From positions 682,001-746,000 of the forward strand of contig CAWBUL010000004.1 of the NCBI GenBank assembly GCA_963791885.1: a stretch of DNA of 64,000 nucleotides. Direction: 5' to 3'. This DNA is from CAVSUZ01 sp963791885. Lineage in GTDB: Bacteria > Pseudomonadota > Alphaproteobacteria > Acetobacterales > Acetobacteraceae. This document shows, in pieces, positions 24,959-33,240 of the stretch. Each line of letters starts with the position of its first letter. The first letter of the stretch is position 1. Both the position numbers and the translations under genes were made by a program. The notes beneath the pieces were generated by a model, which searched no databases, was not told where the DNA came from, and saw nothing but the letters and a program-made list of their open reading frames with translations.

Positions 24959-26491
24959 ATGGAGTTACTGAGCGTGATCCGTCGCTGGGCGCTTCGAGAC
25001 CAGCTTTCGATACGGGAGATCGCCCGCAGGACTGGGCTATCGCGGAACACCATCCGCAAATACTTGCGGGGCGACGTGGTGGAACCGGCCTTCAAGGTGC
25101 CGGAGCGGCCCAGCAAGCTGGACGCGTTCGCCGAGAAACTGTCGGCCTGGCTAAAGCTAGAGAGCGGCAGGCCGCGCAAGCAGAGGCGGACGATCAAGCG
25201 GTTGCATGCGGATCTGGCCGCCCTCGGGTTTGAAGGTTCATACGGCCGTGTTGCGGCGTTCGCCCGCACCTGGAAGGAGCATCGGCAGCGGGAGCAGCAG
25301 ACGACCGGCCGCGGGGCCTTTGTTCCGCTGATTTTCCAGCCGGGCGAAGCTTTCCAGTTCGACTGGAGCGAGGAGTGGGCCGTTATCGGCGGCGAACGGA
25401 CCAAGCTGCAAGCTGCGCACTTCAAGCTTTGCTACAGCCGCACCTTCATTGTCCGGGCCTATCCGCTGCAGACGCACGAGATGCTGTTCGACGCGCATCA
25501 TCATGCGTTCCGGGTGCTTGGCGGCGTGCCGCGCCGCGGCATCTACGACAATATGAGAACGGCTGTTGACCAAGTTGGCGTCGGCAAGAAGCGCCAGGTC
25601 AATGCACGCTTTGCCGCGATGGCCAGCCACTACCTTTTCGATGCTGACTTTTGCAATCCGGCCTCAGGCTGGGAGAAGGGTCAGATCGAGAAGAATGTCC
25701 AGGACGCGCGTCATCGGCTGTGGCAGACCATGCCGCGTTTTGTGACGCTGGCTGACTTGAACGACTGGCTGGAACAACGCTGCCAAGCGCTATGGCGCGA
25801 GATTCCACACGGCAGCCAGCAAGGCTCGATATTCGATGCGTGGCAAAGTGAAGTCGGATGCCTGATGGCCGTTGGCAGACCGTTCGATGGTTTTGTTGAA
25901 TACGGCAAACGCGTTTCGCCCACCTGCCTCGTTCACTTTGATCGCAACCGCTACAGCGTGCCCGCGTCCTTCGCCAATCATCGCGTCAGCTTAAGGGTTT
26001 ATCCAGGCCGCGTCGTTGTCGTTGCCGAAGGGCAAGTCATCTGCGAACACGCGCGGCTCATCGAGCGGTCGCATCATCTGCCCGGCCGCACCATCTATGA
26101 TTGGCACCACTATCTCGCGGTGATCCAGCGCAAGCCGGGAGCTCTGCGTAATGGCGCGCCGTTCGCCGAATTGCCGGAAGCGTTCAAGCGGCTGCAACAG
26201 CACCTTCTCAAGCAGCCCGGAGGCGACCGGGAGATGGTGGAGATTCTTGCCCTCGTCCTGCACCATGGTGAAGATGCGGTGTTGTGTGCCGTCGAACTGG
26301 CGCTGAGTGATGGAGCGCCGACAAAGACGCACGTGCTGAACATGTTGCACCGGCTGATCGACGGCAAATCCACGGCCACAGCAATGATCGCGGCTCCGCA
26401 GGCCTTGGCCCTGGACCGGGAGCCACGTGCCGACGTCGAACGCTACGATGTCCTGCGCGAGAAGCTACAGGAGGCCCGCCATGCGTCATGA
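24959..26491 (+). CDS. istA: IS21 transposase IstA
   Basis: A 510-residue DDE transposase. It has an N-terminal HTH (LSIREIARRTGLSRNTIRKY), an integrase catalytic core with FQFDWSEEWAVIGG (first Asp), RRGIYDNMRTAVD (second Asp) and a Glu in GWEKGQIEKNV, and a C-terminal beta domain with NRYSVPASFANHRV. The start ATG at 24959 follows the left-end repeats. Its last codons overlap istB by 11 bp, the usual arrangement for coupled translation. Confidence 0.95.
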   Translation: MELLSVIRRWALRDQLSIREIARRTGLSRNTIRKYLRGDVVEPAFKVPERPSKLDAFAEKLSAWLKLESGRPRKQRRTIKRLHADLAALGFEGSYGRVAAFARTWKEHRQREQQTTGRGAFVPLIFQPGEAFQFDWSEEWAVIGGERTKLQAAHFKLCYSRTFIVRAYPLQTHEMLFDAHHHAFRVLGGVPRRGIYDNMRTAVDQVGVGKKRQVNARFAAMASHYLFDADFCNPASGWEKGQIEKNVQDARHRLWQTMPRFVTLADLNDWLEQRCQALWREIPHGSQQGSIFDAWQSEVGCLMAVGRPFDGFVEYGKRVSPTCLVHFDRNRYSVPASFANHRVSLRVYPGRVVVVAEGQVICEHARLIERSHHLPGRTIYDWHHYLAVIQRKPGALRNGAPFAELPEAFKRLQQHLLKQPGGDREMVEILALVLHHGEDAVLCAVELALSDGAPTKTHVLNMLHRLIDGKSTATAMIAAPQALALDREPRADVERYDVLREKLQEARHAS

Positions 26492-27272
26492 TCCGGCCGG
26501 GGCGGCGATTGTCGTGATGCTGCGCGGCCTGAAGATGTTTGGCATGGCGCAAGCCGCGGGCGAGCTGATGGAGCAGGGCGCGCCAGCGTTCAATTCGGCC
26601 GTCCCCATTCTCTCACAGCTGCTCAAGGCGGAAACCGCCGAGCGCGAGGTTCGATCGGTTGCCTACCAGCTGAAGGCGGCGCGCTTCCCCGTCTACAAGG
26701 ATCTGAGCGGTTTTGATTTTGCGTCCAGCGAAACCAATGAAGCCCTGGTGCGCCAGCTTTACCGGTGTGAGTTCATCGAAAACGCCGACAACGTGGTCCT
26801 CGTCGGCGGTCCGGGCACCGGCAAGACCCACATCGCCACGGCGCTTGGCGTGCAGGCGGTTGAACACCATCGCAAAAAGGTTCGGTTCTTCGGGACCGTC
26901 GACCTGGTCAATGCGCTGGAGCAGGAGAAAACTCAGGGCCGATCGGGTCAGATCGCGGATCGGCTGATGCGGTGCGACCTCGTAATGCTCGATGAATTGG
27001 GCTATCTGCCGTTCAGCCCCTCCGGCGGCGCGCTGCTTTTCCACCTGCTGAGCAAGCTTTACGAACGGGCCTCTGTGGTCATCACCACGAACCTGAGCTT
27101 CAGCGAATGGGCTGACGTGTTCGGCGACGCTAAGATGACGACCGCCATGCTCGACCGCCTCACCCACCACTGCCACATCGTGGAAACCGGCAATGACAGC
27201 TTCCGCTTCAAAGCCAGCTCGGCCGCCAACAAGGGCCGAAAGGAAAAGGCCAAGAACTTGACCCCGGTATGA
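26481..27272 (+). CDS. istB: IS21 ATP-binding helper protein IstB
   Basis: A 263-residue DnaA/DnaC-type AAA+ ATPase. The Walker A motif is GGPGTGKTH, Walker B is CDLVMLDELGYLPF, and sensor 1 lies in SVVITTNLSFSEW. It loads IstA on DNA and regulates transposition. The ATG at 26481 has CAGGAGG upstream and overlaps the end of istA. The sequence is intact. Confidence 0.95.
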   Translation: MRHDPAGAAIVVMLRGLKMFGMAQAAGELMEQGAPAFNSAVPILSQLLKAETAEREVRSVAYQLKAARFPVYKDLSGFDFASSETNEALVRQLYRCEFIENADNVVLVGGPGTGKTHIATALGVQAVEHHRKKVRFFGTVDLVNALEQEKTQGRSGQIADRLMRCDLVMLDELGYLPFSPSGGALLFHLLSKLYERASVVITTNLSFSEWADVFGDAKMTTAMLDRLTHHCHIVETGNDSFRFKASSAANKGRKEKAKNLTPV

Positions 27273-27400
27273 CCCGCAAACCATAAATTCACCCGGGTCA
27301 GTTCTCGGTGGAAAACCCGGGTCAGTTCTCAGCGAAAATCAACAGACCACCGGCGCACGCCGCAGGCCCGCCCGACTCCTACGAGGCCCCTGTAGCGGCT

Positions 27401-29035
27401 TCACGCGGGCGGGCGGGCTTCACCACGGCGACCAGCAGCGGAGGCCTGTGGCGACTCCGTAGGAGCCGCTGGGGGCATGTTGGGAGCCGGGGCGAGCGGC
27501 GCGGTGAGCTTCGCGACGTAGGGCGCTGTTGTGTCGGGCATGAACCTGAAACCCCGCCCATACCCTTCGCTCTCATTCATCGGGTTCAGGTGGCCTAACA
27601 GGGCATCGGTTACGTTCTGCGCGACGCCGGCGCGGCGTGCTTCATCCTCCATACGATGGCGCCATGCGTGCGCGGGGTCCTTCGTGGTGTCGGTAATACC
27701 GACCGTGCGGCGAACCCAGCGGCCGTGTGCCTTCGTCGCCGTGCCGCCGCGTGACCCGAATTTGTCCGGACGAACATCGGGGAACAACGGCGAACCGGCA
27801 GGGAGCGACTGAACGTAGCTCAGGAACCCCTCCGCGATCAGCACCGGATGCAGGGGTATCATCCGTTCGGAGTGAGCCGTCTTGAGCGTGCGCCCAGCGC
27901 CCTCCGCGTGCACGTGCAGATACCACGGGCCATCACGGCCGACGCGCATAACATCCTCTCGAACCGCCTGACATGCTTCCCCAATGCGGCAACCGGTGAA
28001 GCACAGCAGCCACGGCAACCACCGCAGCAACGCGCTCTGCTCACCCCGCGCGGCCTCCAAGAGGTTCTTCGCATCGTCTTCGGTGTAGGGTCCACGTGGA
28101 CCCCGGGCGCGTTTCTTCGGGCGTGGTGCCAGACCGGAGAAGGGGTTCTCCGCGAAGGCCAGCTTGCGATTGCGCTTTGCCCACGCCCAGATAGGCCGTA
28201 GCTTCCCGATGTCATTTGCAACTGTCTTCAAGGAGCGACCCGCAGCAAGGCGATCCTCTTTCCACGACACCACGTCATCGGCCGTCACGCGCGTTGCGTC
28301 ATCATGGCCGAGGTGCCGCGCAAGGTTGGCCGCGGTGCGCTCGCGGTCATACAGGGCCTTGCCATTGGTCCCGCTCTCGGCGGCCCACGCGGCAATCAAC
28401 GCATCGAGCTTGATGCCCGCGATGGCCGGCTCGGGGGACTTGCGCGGCGACAGCGTGGGGAACCGCGAGGCCGTGGGATCAGGCGACCAGTCTCCTCCCG
28501 CGCGCCGCAGCATGAGGTTCGCCACATCGGCCTTGGTCGAAACCAGCGCGATCGCGAGACGGGTCACACTGTCAGGGTCCGCAAGGAAGCCGTGTTGTTC
28601 CAACAAGGCCGCCGCGTCGGCCAGATCGGCGCGCCTAGGCAGGATGGCCTCCTCCCAGTCCTCAGGGTCGCCGTAAGGGTCGCCAGTATCTTCGACCTGA
28701 TCGCCAAGCAGATCGAGGGTCAATTCCCAGTCCTTCGCGCTGCCGGGGTTGTCCCCAACGCGCTCGCATTCGGCGCGGTAGAATTCACCGCACAGGGCGA
28801 TCGTGTCGCGCTCGGTGGCCCTACGCCCACCGTTCCGGGCAGCGGTCAGGATGGCGTCGAAGCGGGCCAGCACGGCTGGCGCCTTGGTGCGGGCCTCGCG
28901 GGCGTCCTTGGTGCCGAGCGACTGCACCATTTCACGCTTGCCGACAGCAGCGCGGAGGGGCGCCGGGACCGCCTTGCGGAGCCAGTAAACGCCGGTCTTG
29001 GGGTGGGGATAAGGACGCGCCATCGGCAGGACCAT
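27401..29035 (-). CDS. int: Tyrosine recombinase (phage/island integrase)
   Basis: A 544-residue site-specific recombinase from ATG 29035 (GAGG 9-12 bases upstream). It has an N-terminal DUF6538-like segment (YPHPKTGVYWLRKAVP), a core-binding SAM-like domain (about 210-320), and a catalytic domain with Arg in CFTGCRIGE, the H-x-x-R box in HAWRHRMED, GH in LLGHLN and a candidate Tyr nucleophile in EGYGRGF. It points away from the tRNA-Tyr gene, with its start 91 bp from the tRNA 3' end. This is the classic position of an island integrase using the tRNA as attB. The rest of the island is missing or replaced by the IS21. Confidence 0.9.
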   Translation of the reverse strand: MVLPMARPYPHPKTGVYWLRKAVPAPLRAAVGKREMVQSLGTKDAREARTKAPAVLARFDAILTAARNGGRRATERDTIALCGEFYRAECERVGDNPGSAKDWELTLDLLGDQVEDTGDPYGDPEDWEEAILPRRADLADAAALLEQHGFLADPDSVTRLAIALVSTKADVANLMLRRAGGDWSPDPTASRFPTLSPRKSPEPAIAGIKLDALIAAWAAESGTNGKALYDRERTAANLARHLGHDDATRVTADDVVSWKEDRLAAGRSLKTVANDIGKLRPIWAWAKRNRKLAFAENPFSGLAPRPKKRARGPRGPYTEDDAKNLLEAARGEQSALLRWLPWLLCFTGCRIGEACQAVREDVMRVGRDGPWYLHVHAEGAGRTLKTAHSERMIPLHPVLIAEGFLSYVQSLPAGSPLFPDVRPDKFGSRGGTATKAHGRWVRRTVGITDTTKDPAHAWRHRMEDEARRAGVAQNVTDALLGHLNPMNESEGYGRGFRFMPDTTAPYVAKLTAPLAPAPNMPPAAPTESPQASAAGRRGEARPPA

Positions 29036-29125
29036 TTGTAGCACCTCTTTGTAGCACCGAGGCAGCCACCAAGTCACTGATTTTCCTGTGTCCCTGCTGC
29101 TTCTGCGGCATTTGCGGAGGAGCAA

Positions 29126-29208
29126 TGGAGGGGGTTGGATTCGAACCAACGTAGGCGTGCGCCAACGGATTTACAGTCCGTCCCCTTTAGCCACTCGGGC
29201 ACCCCTCC
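29126..29208 (-). tRNA. tRNA-Tyr (anticodon GTA)
   Basis: On the minus strand this folds as a class II tRNA: acceptor GGAGGGG paired with CCCCTCC, the D-arm region GCCCGAGTGGC, anticodon loop ACTGTAAATC with GTA, a long variable arm, and the TTCGAAT T-loop. The discriminator is A (29126), and CCA is not encoded. The long variable arm and GTA identify tyrosine. It is the probable integration site for the adjacent integrase. Confidence 0.95.
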
Positions 29209-29254
29209 GCAGGAGCGCCGCACTACGGCCAACCACCCCGCCTGTCAACGAACC

Positions 29255-29681
29255 TCAGACGCCCGGCCGCCTGGCCCGGTGATAGGGATGCCCCGCGGCA
29301 ATCATCCGCGCCCGGTAGATCTGTTCCGCCAGCATGACCCGAGCCAGCTTGTGCGGCCAGGTCAGCGCACCCAGCGACAGCCGAGCATCCGCCCGCCGCA
29401 AGACGGCCGCGGACAGCCCATCCGCCCCACCGATCATGAAACAGACCGGCCGGCCCATCCCCAGCCAACGCTCCAGCAGCCGTGCGAAGCTCGCACTGTC
29501 CGGCGCCTCGCCGTCCTGATCCAACGCCACCGCGAAGGCCCGAGCGGGCAGGGCCGCCAGCATATCCGAGCCCCTCGTCCAGTTCCGTCACCAACAGCGG
29601 CGGACGGATGCGCGTCGCGTAGCGCTCGAACAGCGCCGCCTCAGGTTCCCCTCGCAGCCGCCCCACCGCGATGATGCGGAT
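29255..29681 (-). pseudogene. rlmH: 23S rRNA (pseudouridine1915-N3)-methyltransferase RlmH, frameshifted
   Basis: RlmH is a small SPOUT methyltransferase that modifies helix 69 of 23S rRNA. The N-terminal part (IIAVGRLRGEPEAALFERYA, then RIRPPLLVTELDEG) and the C-terminal part (FMIGGADGLS ... LSLGALTWPHKLARVMLAEQ, YRARMIAAGHPYHRA) are both clear but lie in different frames. The break is near 29580-29590. The expected start codon also reads ATC (29679-29681) instead of ATG, with AGGAGG 11 bases upstream. A GTG at 29666 could serve only if the family N-terminus is shortened. It is either a decayed gene or an assembly error in a conserved gene. Confidence 0.85.
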
Positions 29682-29761
29682 TAAAGCCGACGTCCTCCTG
29701 CGCCCTCCACCACGTGAGACTATATTGGCTGCATAAGAACCGGGGAGTGAAGGAGCAATCC

Positions 29762-30151
29762 ATGTCCGTCATCACCACCACCAATCCGCCCGGCGTCCGG
29801 GAACCCGCCTCGCGCTATTCGCACGCCGCGCTGGTCCAGAACGAATCCCGCCGCCTCGTCATCTCCGGCCAGGTCGGCATGGACCCGGACGGCTCGGTGC
29901 CCAGCAGCGGAGAGGCGCAGCTTGCCCAGGTCTTCCGCAACCTCCGCACCATCCTTCGCGCGCACAACATGGACTTCAGCAACGTGGTGAAGACCTCGGC
30001 CTTCCTCACCGATCGTTCTCTGATGTCCGCCTATCGCGCCGCGCGGGACGCGGTGTTCGCCGAGCATGCGCCGGCCTCCACGCTGCTGTTCGTCTCGGGC
30101 CTGGCCGATCCACGCTGGCTCGTGGAGATCGAGGCCGAGGCCGTAGCCTGA
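29762..30151 (+). CDS. RidA/YjgF-family protein
   Basis: A 129-residue protein of the RidA fold, whose members deaminate reactive enamine/imine intermediates or act in catabolic pathways. It shows SRYSHAALVQ, a GQVGMDPDG segment, the Q-x-x-x-x-x-N-L-R-x-I-L helix (QVFRNLRTILRAHNM), VVKTSAFLTD and a final EIEAEAVA strand. In canonical RidA an Arg in the last third binds substrate carboxylate; no Arg lies in the exact position I can confirm, so it may be a non-deaminase subgroup. AAGGAG precedes the ATG. It is 4 bp upstream of the cyclase-family gene. Confidence 0.85.
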   Translation: MSVITTTNPPGVREPASRYSHAALVQNESRRLVISGQVGMDPDGSVPSSGEAQLAQVFRNLRTILRAHNMDFSNVVKTSAFLTDRSLMSAYRAARDAVFAEHAPASTLLFVSGLADPRWLVEIEAEAVA

Positions 30152-30155
30152 TCTG

Positions 30156-30944
30156 ATGCCCCGCCGCTTCATCGACATCTCCGTGCCGCTGAAGGCGGGC
30201 ATCCGCAGCGACCCGCCGCACATGCTGCCGGAGATCGAATACCTCGACCATCACCAGACCGCGCCGCAGATGGCGGGGTACATGGGCATCGCCGTCGATC
30301 AGCTGCCGGAAGGCGAATACGCCGCCGTCGAGCGTGTGCGCATCAGCACCCACAACGGCACGCATCTCGACGCGCCGTACCACTACTTCTCCCGCATGAA
30401 CGAACGCCTGAAACCGGGTGGCGAACCCTCCTGGCGCATTGATGAAGTGCCGCTCGAATGGTGCTTCCAGCCGGGCGTGAAATTCGACTTCCGCCATTTC
30501 GACGACGGCTACGTTTGCAGGCCCAACGACGTGGAAACCGAACTCCGCCGCATCGGCCACACCCTCCGGCCGCTCGAAATCGTGCTGGTGAACACACGCG
30601 CCGGCACGCGCTATGGCGAAGACGACTACATCGACTCCGGCTCCGGCATGGGCAAGGCCGCCACGCTCTGGCTGCTCGAACGTGGCGTGCGCCTGGTCGG
30701 CACCGACGGGTGGAGCTGGGACGCGCCGTTCAGCCACACGAAACGGCGCGTCGCCGAAACCGGCGATGCCGGCCTGATCTGGGAAGGCCATCGCGCCGGG
30801 CGGGAGATCGGCTATTCCCACCTGGAAAAGCTGCACAACCTGGAATCCTTGCCGCCCGACGGCTTCCAGGTCGTTTGCTTCCCCGTGAAGGTGCATCGCG
30901 GCTCGGCCGGCTGGACCCGCGCCGTCGCCATATTGGATGAGTAA
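30156..30944 (+). CDS. Cyclase-family (kynurenine formamidase-like) hydrolase
   Basis: A 262-residue metal-dependent hydrolase of the cyclase family (PF04199). The metal motif HNGTHLDAPYHY follows the consensus H-x-G-T-H-x-D-x-P-x-H. DISVPLKAG near the start and GTDGWSWDAPF near 190 are also typical. Relatives hydrolyse N-formylkynurenine, isatin or cyclic amides. The pairing with a RidA protein 4 bp upstream suggests a small catabolic operon acting on a nitrogen compound (inference). Confidence 0.85.
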   Translation: MPRRFIDISVPLKAGIRSDPPHMLPEIEYLDHHQTAPQMAGYMGIAVDQLPEGEYAAVERVRISTHNGTHLDAPYHYFSRMNERLKPGGEPSWRIDEVPLEWCFQPGVKFDFRHFDDGYVCRPNDVETELRRIGHTLRPLEIVLVNTRAGTRYGEDDYIDSGSGMGKAATLWLLERGVRLVGTDGWSWDAPFSHTKRRVAETGDAGLIWEGHRAGREIGYSHLEKLHNLESLPPDGFQVVCFPVKVHRGSAGWTRAVAILDE

Positions 30945-30993
30945 CCGCAATTCCCGGATGGCAGCACCGGCCCGGCCCGATCAGATAGGGCAC

Positions 30994-32061
30994 ATGATGA
31001 ACACCGACCGTCCCGAAACCGCCCCCGCGGAAAACGTCATGTGGAGCGCCGTCCTGAACCGCTCGCCCGGCGATTTCCTCTACGGCGTGCAGACCATGGG
31101 CGTGTATTGCCGCCCCGGCTGCCCATCCCCCCGGCCGTTGCGCCGCAATGTCCGCTTCTTTCGCTGCTGTGACGACGCGGAACAAGCGGGCTTTCGCGCT
31201 TGCCGCCGCTGCGACCCGAAAGGCGAGCGCGCCCGTATCGCCCAGGAAGTCGTGCGCGACGCCTGCGCCTTCATCGAAGCCAGTGAGGACATCCCCTCAC
31301 TCGACACGCTGGCTAAACGCTCCGGCTATTCTCGCTTCCACTTCCTGCGCATGTTCCGCGACCACACCGGCGTGACACCCCGCAGCTACGCCGAGGGCGT
31401 CCGCGCGCGCCGTCTGCACGCCGCGCTTGCGGCCGGAGAGCGCGTGGCCGACGCGGTCGCCGGCTCCGGCTTCGGCTCCGAAAGCCGGGTCTATGAGCGG
31501 ACCGGCGCGCTGCTGGGCATGACGCCCGGCGCGGCCCGTCGCGGCGGCGTCGGCGAGACCATCCGCACCGCCCTCGGCCCCTCTCCTTTCGGTCCCCTGC
31601 TCGTCGGTGCCACGGATAAGGGCGTCTGCTTCATCGGCTTCGCCGAACCGGAGGAGGCACTGCTCGGCGATCTCCGCCGGCGCTTCCCGAATGCCACGAT
31701 CGTCGCCGACGATCAGGGCCTCCGCGCCACGTTGCAGACCGTGCTCGACTTCATCAGCGAGCCGCGTCAGGCGCTGGACCTGCCGCTCGATCTGCGCGGC
31801 ACCGCCTTCCAGCTTCGCGTCTGGGAAGCGCTGCGCCGCATCCCGCCGGGAGAGACCCGCACCTACGGGCGTGTCGCCGAGATGATCGGCGCGCCGAAGG
31901 CGGTCCGTGCGGTGGCGCGAAGCTGTGCGACGAATCCTGTGTCCCTGGCGGTGCCCTGTCACCGGGTGGTCGGCAAGGACGGGGACCTGACGGGGTATCG
32001 CTGGGGCGTTCCACGCAAACGTACGCTGCTGGAGCGCGAGCGCGCGAGCAAAGCGTCGTAG
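30994..32061 (+). CDS. ada: Bifunctional DNA-repair methyltransferase and regulator Ada
   Basis: About 355 residues from ATG 30994; an in-frame ATG at 30937 overlapping the previous stop is an alternative start. Domain order: Ada zinc domain with four Cys (YCRPGCP ... FRACRRCDP), AraC HTH (LDTLAKRSGYSRFHFLRMF), a methyltransferase N-domain, and the O6-methylguanine methyltransferase active site PCHRVVG with its acceptor Cys. FQLRVWEALRRIPPGET precedes the DNA-binding helix. The protein senses methyl-phosphotriesters with the N-terminal Cys and repairs O6-alkylguanine with the C-terminal one. The 3' 103 bp overlap the convergent glycosyltransferase frame. Confidence 0.93.
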   Translation: MMNTDRPETAPAENVMWSAVLNRSPGDFLYGVQTMGVYCRPGCPSPRPLRRNVRFFRCCDDAEQAGFRACRRCDPKGERARIAQEVVRDACAFIEASEDIPSLDTLAKRSGYSRFHFLRMFRDHTGVTPRSYAEGVRARRLHAALAAGERVADAVAGSGFGSESRVYERTGALLGMTPGAARRGGVGETIRTALGPSPFGPLLVGATDKGVCFIGFAEPEEALLGDLRRRFPNATIVADDQGLRATLQTVLDFISEPRQALDLPLDLRGTAFQLRVWEALRRIPPGETRTYGRVAEMIGAPKAVRAVARSCATNPVSLAVPCHRVVGKDGDLTGYRWGVPRKRTLLERERASKAS

Positions 32062-33240
32062 ACGGGCGCCAGCCGCGCGACGCTCGTGGGCCATGTGCGC
32101 TCCGCTTCGGCGAAGCGGCGCGCCGTGGCTCGGATCTCGACCGCCCGGTCCGTGGCGCCCGCCGCGTCGATAACGCAGCGCGCCAGTGCTTCGGCGTCAT
32201 CTGCCCTGAACAGGAATCCGGTCTCGCCGTCGCGGATCAGTTCGCGATGGCCGCCGACGTCAGACGCGACGACCAGCCGCCCCATCGCCATTGCCTCGAG
32301 CGGCTTCAGCGGCGTCACGAGCTCCGTCAGCCGCATACGCCGCCGCGGCAGTACCACCAGGTCGATCAGATCGAAGTAGCGCGGCACGTCATCATGCGGC
32401 ACCCGCCCGGCGAAACGGACATGCGGAGCCACCCCGCACCGCTCCGCCGCCTGCCGCCACGCCTGCTCCGCAGGCCCGCCGCCCACCAACAGCACCACGG
32501 CCTCCGGCCGTGCGGCCCGTATCGCTGGAAGCGCCTGGAACAGCAGTTCCATCCCCTCATACGGATGAAACGACCCGACAAATCCCAGCACCAGCGCACC
32601 CGTCATGCCAAGCCGAGCGAGCAGCGCCGGGTCCTTCGCCTGCGCCTCCCGTAGCATGCCCGGATCGACCGCATTGGGGCACCACCGCGATCTTCTCATC
32701 CGGAATCCCGCGCGCAACCAGGTGTCCGCGCATACCCTCGCACAGCGTTACCACCGCATCGGCCCGTTCCATCAACGCGGTTTCCATGCGTCCCGTCATG
32801 CGGTGCCGCATGTCCCCGACCTGACCGTGGCCAAGATCGACCGCCGCATCTTCCCATAGCCCGCGGATCTCGTAGAGGAACGGCACGCCAGCCTGCCGGG
32901 CCGCCAGCAAGGCGGGCCACCCGACCTGAACGGGGGAGTGGGCGTGCACCAGATCCGGCCCGACCTCTCGCATGACCTGTATCAGCCTCTGTCGGAGCGC
33001 CCACATCTCCGCCCCGCCGCGCGCGCCCGGAATGTGCAGCGCCTTCGGCACACGCCGCGTGCGGTGAAACCGCCACCCGTCCATCTCGTCCCAGGCGCCG
33101 CGATACGCGTTTTGGCTGGCCCCGGTCACCTGCACCGTCTCCCAGCCGAAACTGCGCTGCGCGGAGAGGATGCCCAGTGACCGATACACGTAGCCGCTTT
33201 GCAACGGCAACGAGTGATCCAGCGCGTGCAGGATGCGCAT
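31959..33240 (-). pseudogene. GT4 glycosyltransferase, exosortase-associated type, frameshifted
   Basis: Read from ATG 33240 the N-terminal GT-B domain starts MRILHALDHSLPLQSGYVYR and continues with RRVPKALHIPG, DLVHAHSPVQVGWPAL and YEIRGLWEDAAVDLG. This pattern is characteristic of the PEP-CTERM/exosortase A-associated glycosyltransferase subgroup (Daro_2409 type, TIGR04063 as I recall it). The frame breaks at a run of four G on the plus strand (32676-32679) in the VVPNAVDP motif; one base fewer restores it. The C-terminal domain follows with GFVGSFHPYEG and KPLEAMAMGRLVVASDVGGH. The start overlaps the GH31 stop (TAATG). The last about 30 residues overlap ada and may be read-through. Confidence 0.82.

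Larger units (their letters stand above)
24847..27344 (+). mobile_element. IS21-family insertion sequence
   Basis: The element is 2,498 bp with istA and istB. The left end TGTTGAGTTTCATCGAGAAC and the right end read inward TGTTGATTTTCGCTGAGAAC are imperfect inverted repeats. Both ends also carry the multiple GAGAACTGACCC-type repeats usual for IS21 (left 24860-24872 and again near 24893; right at 27298-27308 and 27320-27332). No target duplication is evident (left flank CCTGGAAG, right flank GACCACCG), which fits a secondary rearrangement at this site. Confidence 0.92.

Noticed and set aside
24847..27344. IS21 as a simple insertion into the mlaC-like gene
   Set aside because: No target duplication is seen and the other half of the gene is absent on the far side.
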